Positions 22,450 through 29,550 are shown, numbered from the stretch's first letter. The stretch: DNA of 29,550 bases from an uncultured Eubacteriales bacterium (GCA_900551415.1 URWB01000011.1:1-29550); one strand, 5' to 3'. The notes: generated by a model not told the origin, from the letters alone. A program made the numbers and translations.

Positions 22450-22478
22450 TTGGCAATCGACAGGTTATTTGATATAAT
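22450..22478 (+). promoter_or_regulatory. efp: Strong sigma-A promoter for efp
   Basis: TTGGCA (22450-22455) and a perfect TATAAT (22473-22478) are 17 bp apart. The efp start codon is 55 bp beyond the -10 box. This is the best promoter match in the window and agrees with the high expression expected for EF-P. Confidence 0.82.
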
Positions 22479-22533
22479 GAAGTATCGAGATGTCATAAAT
22501 AACAGACTTAAATTAAGAATGGAGAGATAAAAA

Positions 22534-23094
22534 ATGATTTACGCTAGTGATTTTAGAAAAGGCAGAACATTTCAGATCAACGGAGAACCGCATGTTGTGC
22601 TTGATTTTTTACATGTAAAGCCAGGTAAAGGCGCCGCATTCGTAAGAACCAAGTATAAGAACATCATCACCGGAGCGACCAGAGAAGAAGCGTTCAATCC
22701 GGATGACAAATTCGAAGAAGCGATCATCGAAACCAAAAAGATGCAGTATCTGTATGATATGGATGGTCTGTATTATTTCATGGACCCGGAAACTTACGAT
22801 CAGATTCCGCTGGGTGCAGAGCAGGTAGAGGATGCGATCAAGTTCATGAGACCGAACGACGAAGCAACGGTGAAGTTTTTCCAGGGCAATGCTTTCTTGG
22901 TAGAAGCACCGAATTTCGTAGACCTTGAGGTCATCGAAACAGAGCCGGGCGTGAAGGGCAACACCGCGACCAACGTAACGAAGGCCGCAACTGTGGAAAC
23001 CGGCGCTGTAGTACAGGTTCCGATCTTCATCGAAACCGGTGAAAAGATCCAGATCGACACCAGAACCGGCGAATATCTGGGAAGAGCGAAATAG
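22534..23094 (+). CDS. efp: Translation elongation factor P
   Basis: EF-P relieves ribosome stalling at polyproline stretches. The 186-residue length and three-domain make-up are standard. The modification loop KPGKGAAFVR carries Lys32 at the tip, the residue that is lysylated or 5-aminopentanolylated in different bacteria; the window has no epmA/epmB/ymfI gene, so the modification is unknown. The C-terminal signature region KIQIDTRTGEYLGRAK is present. GGAGAG lies ahead of the ATG. The gene stands alone between its own promoter and a strong terminator, so it is probably a single-gene transcript. Confidence 0.98.
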   Translation: MIYASDFRKGRTFQINGEPHVVLDFLHVKPGKGAAFVRTKYKNIITGATREEAFNPDDKFEEAIIETKKMQYLYDMDGLYYFMDPETYDQIPLGAEQVEDAIKFMRPNDEATVKFFQGNAFLVEAPNFVDLEVIETEPGVKGNTATNVTKAATVETGAVVQVPIFIETGEKIQIDTRTGEYLGRAK

Positions 23095-23116
23095 TTGATA
23101 CAAAAAGCTTGAGTGG

Positions 23117-23158
23117 CGGAAGGACGCGCAGCAAAATTCTGCCGTCCTTCCGTTTTTC
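23117..23158 (+). terminator. Rho-independent terminator after efp
   Basis: CGGAAGGACG (23117-23126) pairs perfectly with CGTCCTTCCG (23143-23152), with an inner GCAG/CTGC stem, and is followed at once by TTTTT. A textbook terminator, 22 bp after the efp stop. Confidence 0.93.
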
Positions 23159-23164
23159 TTGATT

Positions 23165-23180
23165 TATTGTGAATACAATA
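23165..23180. promoter_or_regulatory. AT-rich dyad upstream of mltG
   Basis: TATTGT (23165-23170), spacer GAAT, ACAATA (23175-23180) is a perfect 6-bp dyad between the efp terminator and mltG. It could be an operator or part of the mltG promoter, for which I see no clean -35/-10 pair. Confidence 0.3.
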
Positions 23181-23232
23181 TCAAAAGGCGAAATATCTGA
23201 AGAGAAAGCAAACGATACAAAAGGGGATATAC

Positions 23233-24351
23233 ATGAGATCATCAAAGCATCTTACTAAAATTTTGATTCCTGCGCTCATCGGTGTACTGCTCCTTGCGGT
23301 AGGTTTTTGGATCTATATGGGCAGTATGGGGAAGCCGTATGACAGCGAAAATGCCGCATCAGTCAGCATAGAGATTCCGTCAGGCACCAGTGCCGCGGGC
23401 ATCGCACAGACGCTGGAGGATAACGGTATCATCGCCAGCGCAAGCAAATTTCGGCTTTGGTCGAAGAGTAAGGGTTGGGACAGCAAGTACAAAGCGGGCA
23501 CTTACGCGCTTTCTCCATCCATGGATTATGCGGAAATCGCGGAGATCCTGGTAGGTGGTAAGGTCAGCATGAAGACGTTTACGGTACCGGAGGGACTGAC
23601 CGTAGCACAGACGATCCAAAAACTGGTCGATCAAGGCATGGGCGATCAGGAGACATTTGAACGGATTGTCAAAGATCCGAAATGGTTCGATACTTATGAG
23701 TTTCTTCGTTATGCAAGCAATGAGGAAGCCATGCGCAGCAGTCTTCCGGACAATTATCTGGAAGGCTACCTGATGCCGAACACCTATTATGTCGCAGAGG
23801 GCAGCTCAGAAGAAGAGATCATCAATACCATGCTGCGCCAGTTTGATCAGGATGTCTTTGAAGGCATCTTCAAAGGACAGGAAGCGGAATGGAAAGACCT
23901 TTTGACCCGATACGGCGCTTATCTGACGACCGAGCAGGGTGTGCAGCTGCGCGACATCATCAAGTATGCGTCCATCATCGAACGGGAGGCAATCCTGGAT
24001 GAAGAGCGCCCAAAGGTCGCAGCGGTAATTTACAACCGTCTGGAAAAGGGAATGAAATTCCAGATGTGCTCGACCGTACAATATGTGATCGGCAAGCAAA
24101 AGGACAACCTGACTTACGCGGATCTTGAGATCGATTCGCCGTACAACAGTTACAAGTATAAGGATATCCCGGGACCGATCTGTTCTCCGGGTATGGCGTC
24201 GATTCGAGCGGCCTTTTACCCATCGGACGCGGATTATCTGTATTTCGTTGCCAGCGAAAAGCTGGATGGCACATCGAACTTTTCGTCCGATTATAATCAG
24301 TTCTTAAAGGACAAAGCAGCCTATGACAAAGCCTATCGGGCTGCACACTAA
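23233..24351 (+). CDS. mltG: Endolytic murein transglycosylase MltG (YceG-like)
   Basis: MltG cleaves nascent peptidoglycan strands inside the chain and helps set glycan length. The 372-residue protein has a short basic N-terminus, one membrane helix (about residues 10-29, ILIPALIGVLLLAVGFWIYM in part), a LysM-like region with FTVPEGLTVAQTIQKL and the YceG catalytic domain. The proposed catalytic Glu is in SIIEREA (about residue 250), followed by VAAVIYNRLEKGMKFQ and the conserved PYNSYKYKDIPGPICSPG segment. It begins a run with trmR and trhP that matches the Bacillus yrrL-yrrM-yrrN/O order. It overlaps the methyltransferase gene by 29 bp. Confidence 0.95.
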   Translation: MRSSKHLTKILIPALIGVLLLAVGFWIYMGSMGKPYDSENAASVSIEIPSGTSAAGIAQTLEDNGIIASASKFRLWSKSKGWDSKYKAGTYALSPSMDYAEIAEILVGGKVSMKTFTVPEGLTVAQTIQKLVDQGMGDQETFERIVKDPKWFDTYEFLRYASNEEAMRSSLPDNYLEGYLMPNTYYVAEGSSEEEIINTMLRQFDQDVFEGIFKGQEAEWKDLLTRYGAYLTTEQGVQLRDIIKYASIIEREAILDEERPKVAAVIYNRLEKGMKFQMCSTVQYVIGKQKDNLTYADLEIDSPYNSYKYKDIPGPICSPGMASIRAAFYPSDADYLYFVASEKLDGTSNFSSDYNQFLKDKAAYDKAYRAAH

Positions 24352-25030
24352 ATACATGGAATTCACACAGAATATTACGAATGAACTCGTTACCCGATAT
24401 ATCAACAGCTTCTATCATCCATTAACAGCGGAGTTAGGGGCGCTCAGACAGGAAGCGGAAGCTGCGGAGATTCCGATTATCCTGAAGGAAACCGAAAGCT
24501 ATCTGCGTGCGACGCTCGCAATCCTGCGGCCAAAAAGAATTTTGGAAATCGGCTGTGCTGTCGGTTATTCCGCGATGTTTTTCGCGGAGTGCTGCGGTGC
24601 GGAGGTCGTGACCATCGAAAAAGATCCGGAGACTTATGAAACGGCGCGCGCCAACATTCGCAAACTTGGTTATGAGAAGCATGTCACCGTACTGTGCGGC
24701 GACGGAGCGGAAGCCGCGGCAGAACTCAAAGCAGAGGGAATCGCACCGTTTGATCTGGTGTTCATTGACGCGGCCAAGAGCCACTACCAACGGTTTTTAG
24801 ACGCAGCCATGAAGGTCTGCACCACAGAAGCCGTAATTCTCTGCGATAATGTCCTCTTCAAAGGCAAGGTCGCGGACGATTGCTTTGACCCAAAAGGCAA
24901 GCATAAGACGAATATTCGCAAAATGCGCGCATTTTTGGAATATATTCAAAGCTGTCCGAATATGGAGACCGCGGTGCTGGCAGTCGGAGACGGTATTTCG
25001 GTGACAAAATTAAACGCAACCGCAAAATAG
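24323..25030 (+). CDS. trmR: tRNA 5-hydroxyuridine methyltransferase (TrmR/YrrM-like)
   Basis: This class I SAM methyltransferase has motif I LEIGCAVGYSAMFF near residue 72, VTIEKDPETYE (motif II acidic residue) and DLVFIDAAKSHY with the metal-binding Asp of the O-methyltransferase family, then LCDNVLFKGKV. In Bacillus subtilis the homologue YrrM (TrmR) methylates 5-hydroxyuridine at tRNA position 34 to 5-methoxyuridine. The assignment here rests on that family likeness plus identical context: mltG before and a U32-type TrhP 7 bp after. ATG 24323 is chosen because AAAGG lies ahead of it, which makes a 29-bp overlap with mltG; ATG 24356 is a shorter alternative giving 224 residues. Confidence 0.85.
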   Translation: MTKPIGLHTKYMEFTQNITNELVTRYINSFYHPLTAELGALRQEAEAAEIPIILKETESYLRATLAILRPKRILEIGCAVGYSAMFFAECCGAEVVTIEKDPETYETARANIRKLGYEKHVTVLCGDGAEAAAELKAEGIAPFDLVFIDAAKSHYQRFLDAAMKVCTTEAVILCDNVLFKGKVADDCFDPKGKHKTNIRKMRAFLEYIQSCPNMETAVLAVGDGISVTKLNATAK

Positions 25031-25037
25031 GGAAAAT

Positions 25038-26276
25038 ATGATAAAAAAACCAGAACTATTAGCCCCGGCAGGGGACCTCGAAAAACTAAAAATCGCGGCG
25101 CTTTACGGCGCGGATGCCGTTTACTTCGGCGGTGAGCTGTTTTCCCTGCGCGCGGGAGCCGGCAATATGAGTCTCGCGGAAATGACTGAGGGCATCGCCT
25201 TCTGTCACGCGCATGGCGTCAAATGCTATCTGGCGATGAATATCTACGCGCACAACGAGGATATCGAGCCGCTGCGCGATTATTTGAACAAAATCAAGGA
25301 TTTGGATTTGGACGCGTTCATTGTCAGCGATCCCGGCGTGATCACCATGATACAGGAGATCATACCGCAGGCAGAGATCCATCTCAGCACGCAGGCGAAT
25401 ATGACGAATTATGAGACCGCGAAATTCTGGCATCGCATGGGCGTGAAGCGCATCGTGCTTGCCAGAGAGCTGACCTTTGAAGAGATTCGGGAGATCCGCA
25501 GGCAGACACCGGAAACTTTGGAGTTTGAGGCATTTGTGCATGGGGCCATGTGCATTTCCTACTCCGGCAGGTGTCTTTTGAGCAATTTTATGATCGAAAG
25601 AGACGCCAACCGCGGGCAATGCGCCCATCCTTGCAGATGGAAGTATGCGCTTGTCGAGGAACAAAGGCCCGGACAGTATTACCCGATCGAAGAGGACGAA
25701 AGAGGAACCTATATCTTGAATTCCCGCGATCTGTGCATGATCGAATCGATCCCGGAGCTCGTGGAGGCTGGCATTTCGTCTTTGAAGATCGAAGGTCGTA
25801 TGAAGAGCGTGTTCTATGTGGCAACGGTCGTCGCGGCATACCGCAAAGCCATCGACGCGTATTTTGCAGATCCGGACGGCTACGCTTTTCGCGAGGAATG
25901 GATGACGGAGCTCAAAAAAGTCAGTCACCGGGAATTTACGACAGGCTTTTATTATCATAAGCCGACCAACCATGACCAAAACTATCAGACGAGCGCCTAC
26001 ACGCGGGACTATACTTTCACCGGTATGGTCAGATCCTACGACTCGGAAACCGGGTATGCTATCGTGGAGCAGCGCAACAAGATGGTCATCGGCGATGAAA
26101 TTGAAGTGTTCGGTCCGCATACGGACTTCTTTACACAGGTATTGGAAGAGATGTATAATGAGGAGGGCGAGCCGATTACGGCTGCGCCGCATCCGCAGCA
26201 AATCTTGAAGATAAAGATGGCAAAGCCGGTTGACGCGCATTTCATGCTGCGTAAAAAGAAAGAAAACGGGAACTGA
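25038..26276 (+). CDS. trhP: U32 family tRNA hydroxylation protein (TrhP/YrrO-like)
   Basis: The 412-residue protein belongs to peptidase family U32, whose members are now known mainly as iron-sulphur proteins in tRNA or rRNA hydroxylation. It begins LLAPAGDLEKLKIAALYGADAVY and carries the U32 signature EAFVHGAMCISYSGRCLLS followed by RGQCAHPCRWKY, giving four cysteines for a cluster. Length fits YrrO (TrhP2) better than the shorter YrrN (TrhP1); a separate second U32 gene is absent. TrhP makes 5-hydroxyuridine at tRNA position 34 from prephenate-derived chemistry, the substrate for TrmR encoded just upstream. The start has GGGAAAAT ahead, a weak site, so coupling to trmR is likely. Confidence 0.88.
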   Translation: MIKKPELLAPAGDLEKLKIAALYGADAVYFGGELFSLRAGAGNMSLAEMTEGIAFCHAHGVKCYLAMNIYAHNEDIEPLRDYLNKIKDLDLDAFIVSDPGVITMIQEIIPQAEIHLSTQANMTNYETAKFWHRMGVKRIVLARELTFEEIREIRRQTPETLEFEAFVHGAMCISYSGRCLLSNFMIERDANRGQCAHPCRWKYALVEEQRPGQYYPIEEDERGTYILNSRDLCMIESIPELVEAGISSLKIEGRMKSVFYVATVVAAYRKAIDAYFADPDGYAFREEWMTELKKVSHREFTTGFYYHKPTNHDQNYQTSAYTRDYTFTGMVRSYDSETGYAIVEQRNKMVIGDEIEVFGPHTDFFTQVLEEMYNEEGEPITAAPHPQQILKIKMAKPVDAHFMLRKKKENGN

Positions 26277-26361
26277 CACCGCGAAACAGGCGGGAACAAA
26301 GCCATTTTGCACATGGTTTACCGTATAAAATTTTAAGTAAATCAGATAAGGAGAAAAACAA

Positions 26362-27297
26362 ATGTCAAGCGACAGTAGCGGTGCCCCCGGTCCGAAAGAA
26401 TCGAAGGAGCATAAAGACAAGGGAATCAAAAAATTTTGGAAGAAACTGACCAACCAGACCAATGGCTCGCAGATGGAGGAAGAGGTCATGTCCATTCTGG
26501 AGGCCGGGCAGGAGTCCGGTGTACTCAAGGAAGAGGGCAAAAAGATGATCAATTCCATCTTTGCCCTGGACGATAAACTCGCCTATGAAATCATGACGCC
26601 GCGTACGGATGTGTTCGTGATCGACATCGAGGATCCGCCGGAGGAATATGTGGATGATCTGATGAAACTGCGTTATTCACGCATTCCGGTCTGTCAGGGC
26701 GAAACCGATAATATCATCGGTATTCTCAACATCAAGGATTATCTGATCCAGGCCTGGGAAAAGGGCTTTGAGTCAGTGGACATCGCTTCGATTCTGCGTG
26801 CACCATATTTTGTGCCGGAGACCAAGAATATCGACGCGCTGCTGTTTGAACTGCAAAAGATGAAGCAGCAGATCGCGATTCTGATCGACGAGTACGGCGG
26901 CTTCAGCGGGATCGTCACCATGGAGGATATCATAGAGCAGGTCGTCGGCGACATTGATGATGAATATGACGAAGAAGAAGAAATTATCGATAAGGTGGAT
27001 GACCATATCTACCTGGTTGACGGTGATGTCAGCCTGGAGGATCTGGACGAGGAACTGGGAATCGACCTGACCTCGGAGACCAGCGAGACCATCGGCGGCT
27101 TTCTCATTGATATGCTGGGCGAAATCCCGGACGAGAACGATGTCGGCAGGATCATTGAGTTTGAAAACTATCAGTTCAAGATCATGGCGATCCAGGATCG
27201 GCGCATCGAACGTGTCAAAATCTATATTCTCGATCCTGCGGAGCGGGAGGCGGAGGACAGCAAAGACAGCACCCCTGCCGAAGACGCAAGAGCATAA
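26362..27297 (+). CDS. Soluble CorC/HlyC-like CBS-domain protein
   Basis: The 311-residue protein has a CBS pair (about residues 70-190, with YEIMTPRTDVFVIDIED, RIPVCQGETDNIIGILNIKDYL and ILIDEYGGFSGIVTMEDIIEQVVGDI, each given only in pieces) and a C-terminal CorC_HlyC transporter-associated domain (about 205-285). It lacks the N-terminal DUF21/CNNM membrane domain of most Firmicute hemolysin-like proteins and begins instead with a charged Ser/Gly/Lys-rich tail, so it resembles E. coli CorC in layout. Such proteins are linked to magnesium or cobalt efflux, but the role here is unproven. AAGGAG precedes the ATG. It lies 85 bp after trhP; the gap shows no clear promoter or terminator. Confidence 0.83.
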   Translation: MSSDSSGAPGPKESKEHKDKGIKKFWKKLTNQTNGSQMEEEVMSILEAGQESGVLKEEGKKMINSIFALDDKLAYEIMTPRTDVFVIDIEDPPEEYVDDLMKLRYSRIPVCQGETDNIIGILNIKDYLIQAWEKGFESVDIASILRAPYFVPETKNIDALLFELQKMKQQIAILIDEYGGFSGIVTMEDIIEQVVGDIDDEYDEEEEIIDKVDDHIYLVDGDVSLEDLDEELGIDLTSETSETIGGFLIDMLGEIPDENDVGRIIEFENYQFKIMAIQDRRIERVKIYILDPAEREAEDSKDSTPAEDARA

Positions 27298-27298
27298 G

Positions 27299-27322
27299 TG
27301 CGCATACGAGCGTGCATGCGCA
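27299..27322 (+). repeat. Inverted repeat after the CorC-like gene
   Basis: TGCGCAT (27299-27305) and ATGCGCA (27316-27322) are exact complements around a 10-base loop, starting 1 bp after the stop codon. No T-tract follows, so it is at best a weak or factor-dependent terminator. Confidence 0.35.
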
Positions 27323-27360
27323 TAATCAGACACGACCTGTGATAAGATAAATATTGTTTT

Positions 27361-27390
27361 AAATTGTCCAATTTGGATGTAATTTATAAT
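27361..27390 (+). promoter_or_regulatory. Candidate promoter and overlapping dyad upstream of nuoE
   Basis: A perfect TATAAT is at 27385-27390, 14 bp before the nuoE start codon. The best upstream box is TTGTCC (27364-27369), only 15 bp away, so the pair is short. The same stretch holds a perfect dyad, AAATTG-TC-CAATTT (27361-27374), that would cover the -35 region and could bind a regulator. The distance from -10 to start codon implies a very short leader. Confidence 0.45.
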
Positions 27391-27404
27391 TAAGAGGTGC
27401 AAAA

Positions 27405-27923
27405 ATGAGTGAAAAAACATGTAACTGCAATTGTGCCGAAAACAGAAGAGAACAGTTCAAGGAACTGCAGCCTGTTTTAGACCAATATGCAAAGGTGCCG
27501 GGTAGTCTCATCACTATTCTGCAAAAAGCTCAGGAAATCTACGGTTATCTGTCCATCGACACGATCAACTACATTTCTGATGCGACAGGGATCAAACCTG
27601 CCAAAATCTACGGCGTAGCGACTTTCTATGCACAGTTCAGACTGCAGCCGATCGGCAAGTACCTGATCATGCTCTGCCAGGGCACAGCATGTCATGTCAA
27701 CGGTTCTGAAATGATCGAAGAAGCTGTCTGCGAATATCTCAACATCAAGGATGGCGAAACGACGGAAGACGGTATTTTTACCCTGAATAACGTCGCGTGC
27801 CTGGGCTGCTGTTCCTTAGCGCCTGTTATGATGGTTAAGAGTGCCGAGGGTGATGAAACCTACGGCAATCTGACCAAGGATAAGGTAAAACAGATTCTGG
27901 CCGAAATCAAAGAAAGAGCATAG
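27405..27923 (+). CDS. NuoE/HydC-type [2Fe-2S] thioredoxin-like subunit
   Basis: The 172-residue protein is the 24-kDa subunit type found in complex I (NuoE), NADP-reducing hydrogenase (HndA) and electron-bifurcating hydrogenase (HydC). The [2Fe-2S] ligands are visible as CQGTAC (C-x4-C) and, about 35 residues on, CLGCC (C-x3-C). KIYGVATFYAQFRL is a strong family segment. An added N-terminal CNCNC cluster (Cys 6, 8, 10) is unusual. AAGAGGTG precedes the ATG. The NuoF/HydB-type gene follows 11 bp downstream. In an anaerobe with this pairing, a soluble bifurcating hydrogenase or formate dehydrogenase module is more likely than complex I, but the catalytic subunit is not in the window. Confidence 0.93.
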   Translation: MSEKTCNCNCAENRREQFKELQPVLDQYAKVPGSLITILQKAQEIYGYLSIDTINYISDATGIKPAKIYGVATFYAQFRLQPIGKYLIMLCQGTACHVNGSEMIEEAVCEYLNIKDGETTEDGIFTLNNVACLGCCSLAPVMMVKSAEGDETYGNLTKDKVKQILAEIKERA

Positions 27924-27934
27924 GAGGTGCCCGC

Positions 27935-28924
27935 ATGAAAGTAGTAGTTGGACAAGGCAGCTGCGGTATCGCGACCGGTGCCAAGAAAACTGCCGCAGAA
28001 TTGGAAAAACAGATCGCAGCGAAAGGCCTTGACGTCAAAGTTGACATCACAGGCTGCGTCGGTACCTGTTATCTGGAGCCAATTGTGGATGTATATGACG
28101 ATAACGGCGAAATGACAAGATACGTCAAAGTACAGCCGGACAAGGTGGCTGAGATTGTTGAAAGTCATTTAGTGAACCATAAAGTCTGTCAGGAGTACGC
28201 GATCACACCGGAAGACGAACAGTTCCTCGACAAACAGCAGCGAGTTGTATTGAGAAACTGCGGTAAAATTAACCCGGAGAACATCGATGAATATCTCGCA
28301 GTAGATGGATACAAAGCCATCGAAAAAGTACTTAAGACCATGAAGCCGGAGGAAGTTATCGAAGAAATCAAGATCTCCGGCCTGAGAGGCAGAGGCGGCG
28401 CAGGCTTCCCGACCTGGTTCAAGTGGAACGCTGCCAAATCAAGTCCGGGAAAGGAAAAATACTTAGTTTGTAACGCCGATGAAGGTGACCCGGGTGCGTT
28501 CATGGACCGTTCCGTTTTGGAAGGCGACCCGCATTCTCTGCTCGAAGGCATGATCATCGGCGGTTACGCGATGGGCGCATCTCAGGGCGTGATCTACTGC
28601 CGTGCGGAATATCCGCTCGCGATCAAGAGACTGGAAATCGCGATGGCACAGGCAAGAGAAAGAGGTTATCTGGGCAAGAACATCTTTGGCAGCGGTTTTG
28701 ACTTTGACATTTACATCAAGGCCGGTGCAGGCGCATTCGTATGCGGAGAAGAAACCGCGTTGATCGCGTCTCTGGAGGGCGAAAGAGGTATGCCGCGTCT
28801 GAAACCGCCGTTCCCGGCAGCGAAAGGCTTCTGGCAGAAACCGACCGACATCAACAACGTAGAAACACTCGCAAACGTTCCTTGGATCATCTTCAACGGC
28901 GGCGCTGCTTTCGGCGGCGGATAA
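27935..28924 (+). CDS. NuoF/HydB-type flavoprotein subunit, cut off at a junction
   Basis: This is the NADH- and FMN-binding subunit of a hydrogenase or dehydrogenase. An N-terminal ferredoxin-like [2Fe-2S] domain (GQGSCGIATGAKK and TGCVGTCYLEPIVDV, residues about 1-90) is followed by the NuoF core: GLRGRGGAGFPTWFKW, CNADEGDPGAFMDR, GAGAFVCGEETALIASLEG and NNVETLANVPWII. The frame ends after NGGAAFGGG at residue 329, in the middle of a conserved segment. Full HydB-type proteins are near 600 residues, so the SLBB region, the N3 [4Fe-4S] ligands and any C-terminal ferredoxin domain are missing. The last 3-4 residues and the stop come from the joined sequence. AGGAGGTG precedes the ATG. Confidence 0.93.
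   Translation: MKVVVGQGSCGIATGAKKTAAELEKQIAAKGLDVKVDITGCVGTCYLEPIVDVYDDNGEMTRYVKVQPDKVAEIVESHLVNHKVCQEYAITPEDEQFLDKQQRVVLRNCGKINPENIDEYLAVDGYKAIEKVLKTMKPEEVIEEIKISGLRGRGGAGFPTWFKWNAAKSSPGKEKYLVCNADEGDPGAFMDRSVLEGDPHSLLEGMIIGGYAMGASQGVIYCRAEYPLAIKRLEIAMAQARERGYLGKNIFGSGFDFDIYIKAGAGAFVCGEETALIASLEGERGMPRLKPPFPAAKGFWQKPTDINNVETLANVPWIIFNGGAAFGGG
28911..28921. other. Sequence junction (probable chimeric join)
   Basis: Up to about base 28910 the sequence encodes NuoF (NGGAAF); family members then continue with a residue pattern like NAIGTEKSKGTK, which is absent. From about 28920 a different frame (phase shifted by one base) is open to the end of the window. The join falls in GGCGGCG-type sequence, so a short shared word could have caused it. 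Codon use changes sharply at this point. Confidence 0.75.
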
Positions 28925-29550
28925 GGCGGGCGCTGCGGCAGCGGTGGCGGCAGACCTTAACGATGATTGGTCAGCTGTATCCGATGAGCTTTACCCGTTC
29001 ACGGTGCCGCTTGAAAACAACAGCCTGTGGCAGAATGTAGCCGACCCCGCGCAAACTACGGGGCTTGTGGCGCTTGACGCCGAAGCACCCAAGGAGACGG
29101 GAATAAACCTATCGGACGACGACCGCGTGCAGATGCTTTCGCTATCCTCGGGAGCGGGATATTTCTATATATCCGCACAGCTGCTGACCGAGATTGATTT
29201 TTCAACCGAGCAGTTCTTTATAGGCATAGATACCTACCAGCGGAATGACGGCGAATACTACTATTCAAAGGACTGCACCCCAACCTCCCTTTCGGGTATG
29301 GAGTTTGTTTTACGGTTTGACGGCAAGCAGGAAGCGGGGCTGTACGTTATAAAATCATATGACCGCAGCCGCGGCGCGTATGCTACAAAGGAAAGCTACT
29401 CTGGGGATTATAACCTTGTTTCCCGCCTTAAATACGGCGGATTTACCTCGGGCGATAATCAGTTTTACCAGACGGGTTCCACGGTTTATATAAGAATACC
29501 CTGGTCATGGCTTAACGTCACAGACCCATCACAGCGAATTGTTATAAATA
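28914..29550 (+). CDS. Partial secreted beta-rich protein of unknown function, foreign to the left side
   Basis: One frame (codons starting at bases divisible by 3) is open from the junction to the right edge, about 212 residues with neither start nor stop in view. It is not recognised with certainty. It is rich in Asp, Ser, Tyr and Asn, has LNDDWSAVSDELYPFTVP, SSGAGYFYISAQLL, FFIGIDTYQRNDGEYYY, FVLRFDGKQEAGLYVI and ends IRIPWSWLNVTDPSQRIVI. The Tyr-rich strands and the IPW-LN-xDPS ending recall the C-terminal beta domain of large clostridial extracellular or glycosyltransferase-associated proteins; this comes from memory of the family style and is unverified. Ile codons are ATA in 8 of 10 cases and Leu is mainly CTT, unlike the rest of the window. 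Confidence 0.6.

Noticed and set aside
25086..26558. Long - strand open frame (490 codons) opposite trhP and the CorC-like gene
   Set aside because: It spans two genes and the gap between them, with no family features; a shadow frame.
27350..27380. Rex operator upstream of nuoE
   Set aside because: Only the outer TTG and CAA of an 18-base stretch are symmetric; the inner positions do not match the known Rex consensus.
27935..28924. Simple frameshift as the cause of the short NuoF
   Set aside because: None of the three forward frames after 28924 encodes the remaining NuoF domains, such as the SLBB region or the [4Fe-4S] cysteines; the downstream sequence is a different protein.
1..29550. CRISPR array, insertion sequence, prophage, toxin-antitoxin or defence genes
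   Set aside because: I looked for regularly spaced repeats, transposase or integrase motifs and typical defence domains and saw none; the window is conserved housekeeping sequence apart from the right end.

Overview
The window reads as about 28.9 kb of housekeeping chromosome from a mid-GC, fermentative, low-abundance-type Firmicute, most likely of class Clostridia. All recognisable genes are on the + strand. The support is a fused SecDF, a bifunctional Rel, the order relA-dtd-...-hisS-aspS, nadD-yqeK-rsfS-leuS, mltG-trmR-trhP (the Bacillus yrrLMN/O synteny), RNase J next to a YlbF-family protein, and hydrogenase/NADH-dehydrogenase type NuoE and NuoF subunits typical of anaerobes. I cannot name a genus.

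Layout. 1-3615: the 3' half of polA, coaE and a membrane-anchored family 5 solute-binding protein. 3625-4310: a promoter, a tRNA-Leu(CAA) and yajC ending in a strong terminator. 4464-14714: a new promoter and a long run secDF, relA, dtd, a metallo-beta-lactamase hydrolase, hemZ, hisS, aspS, with short gaps or overlaps. 14806-19630: an unusual zinc-ribbon/NadD fusion, yqeK, rsfS, leuS. 19748-22402: rnjA, then about 620 bp of strange GC-rich, hairpin-rich sequence with no convincing gene, then a ylbF-like gene. 22450-23160: efp with its own promoter and terminator. 23233-27297: mltG, trmR, trhP and a soluble CorC-like CBS protein. 27405-28913: nuoE/hydC and the first half of nuoF/hydB.

At about 28911-28921 the NuoF reading frame stops in the middle of a conserved segment and the sequence turns into a different open frame with very different codon use (8 of 10 Ile codons are ATA, against none in the NuoF part). 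The last about 630 bp are therefore probably from another genome, joined by misassembly. A real rearrangement is possible but less likely.

How the genes fit together. Most serve translation and its quality control (three aminoacyl-tRNA synthetases, Dtd, EF-P, tRNA-Leu, TrmR/TrhP wobble-uridine modification, RsfS), RNA decay (RNase J, YlbF), stress nucleotides (Rel, YqeK), cofactor supply (CoaE, NadD, HemZ) and protein export (YajC, SecDF). I did not find a defence system, CRISPR array, insertion sequence or phage region. The points most worth a second look are the NadD fusion, the structured interval after rnjA, the tRNA/yajC transcript, and the junction near the right end.
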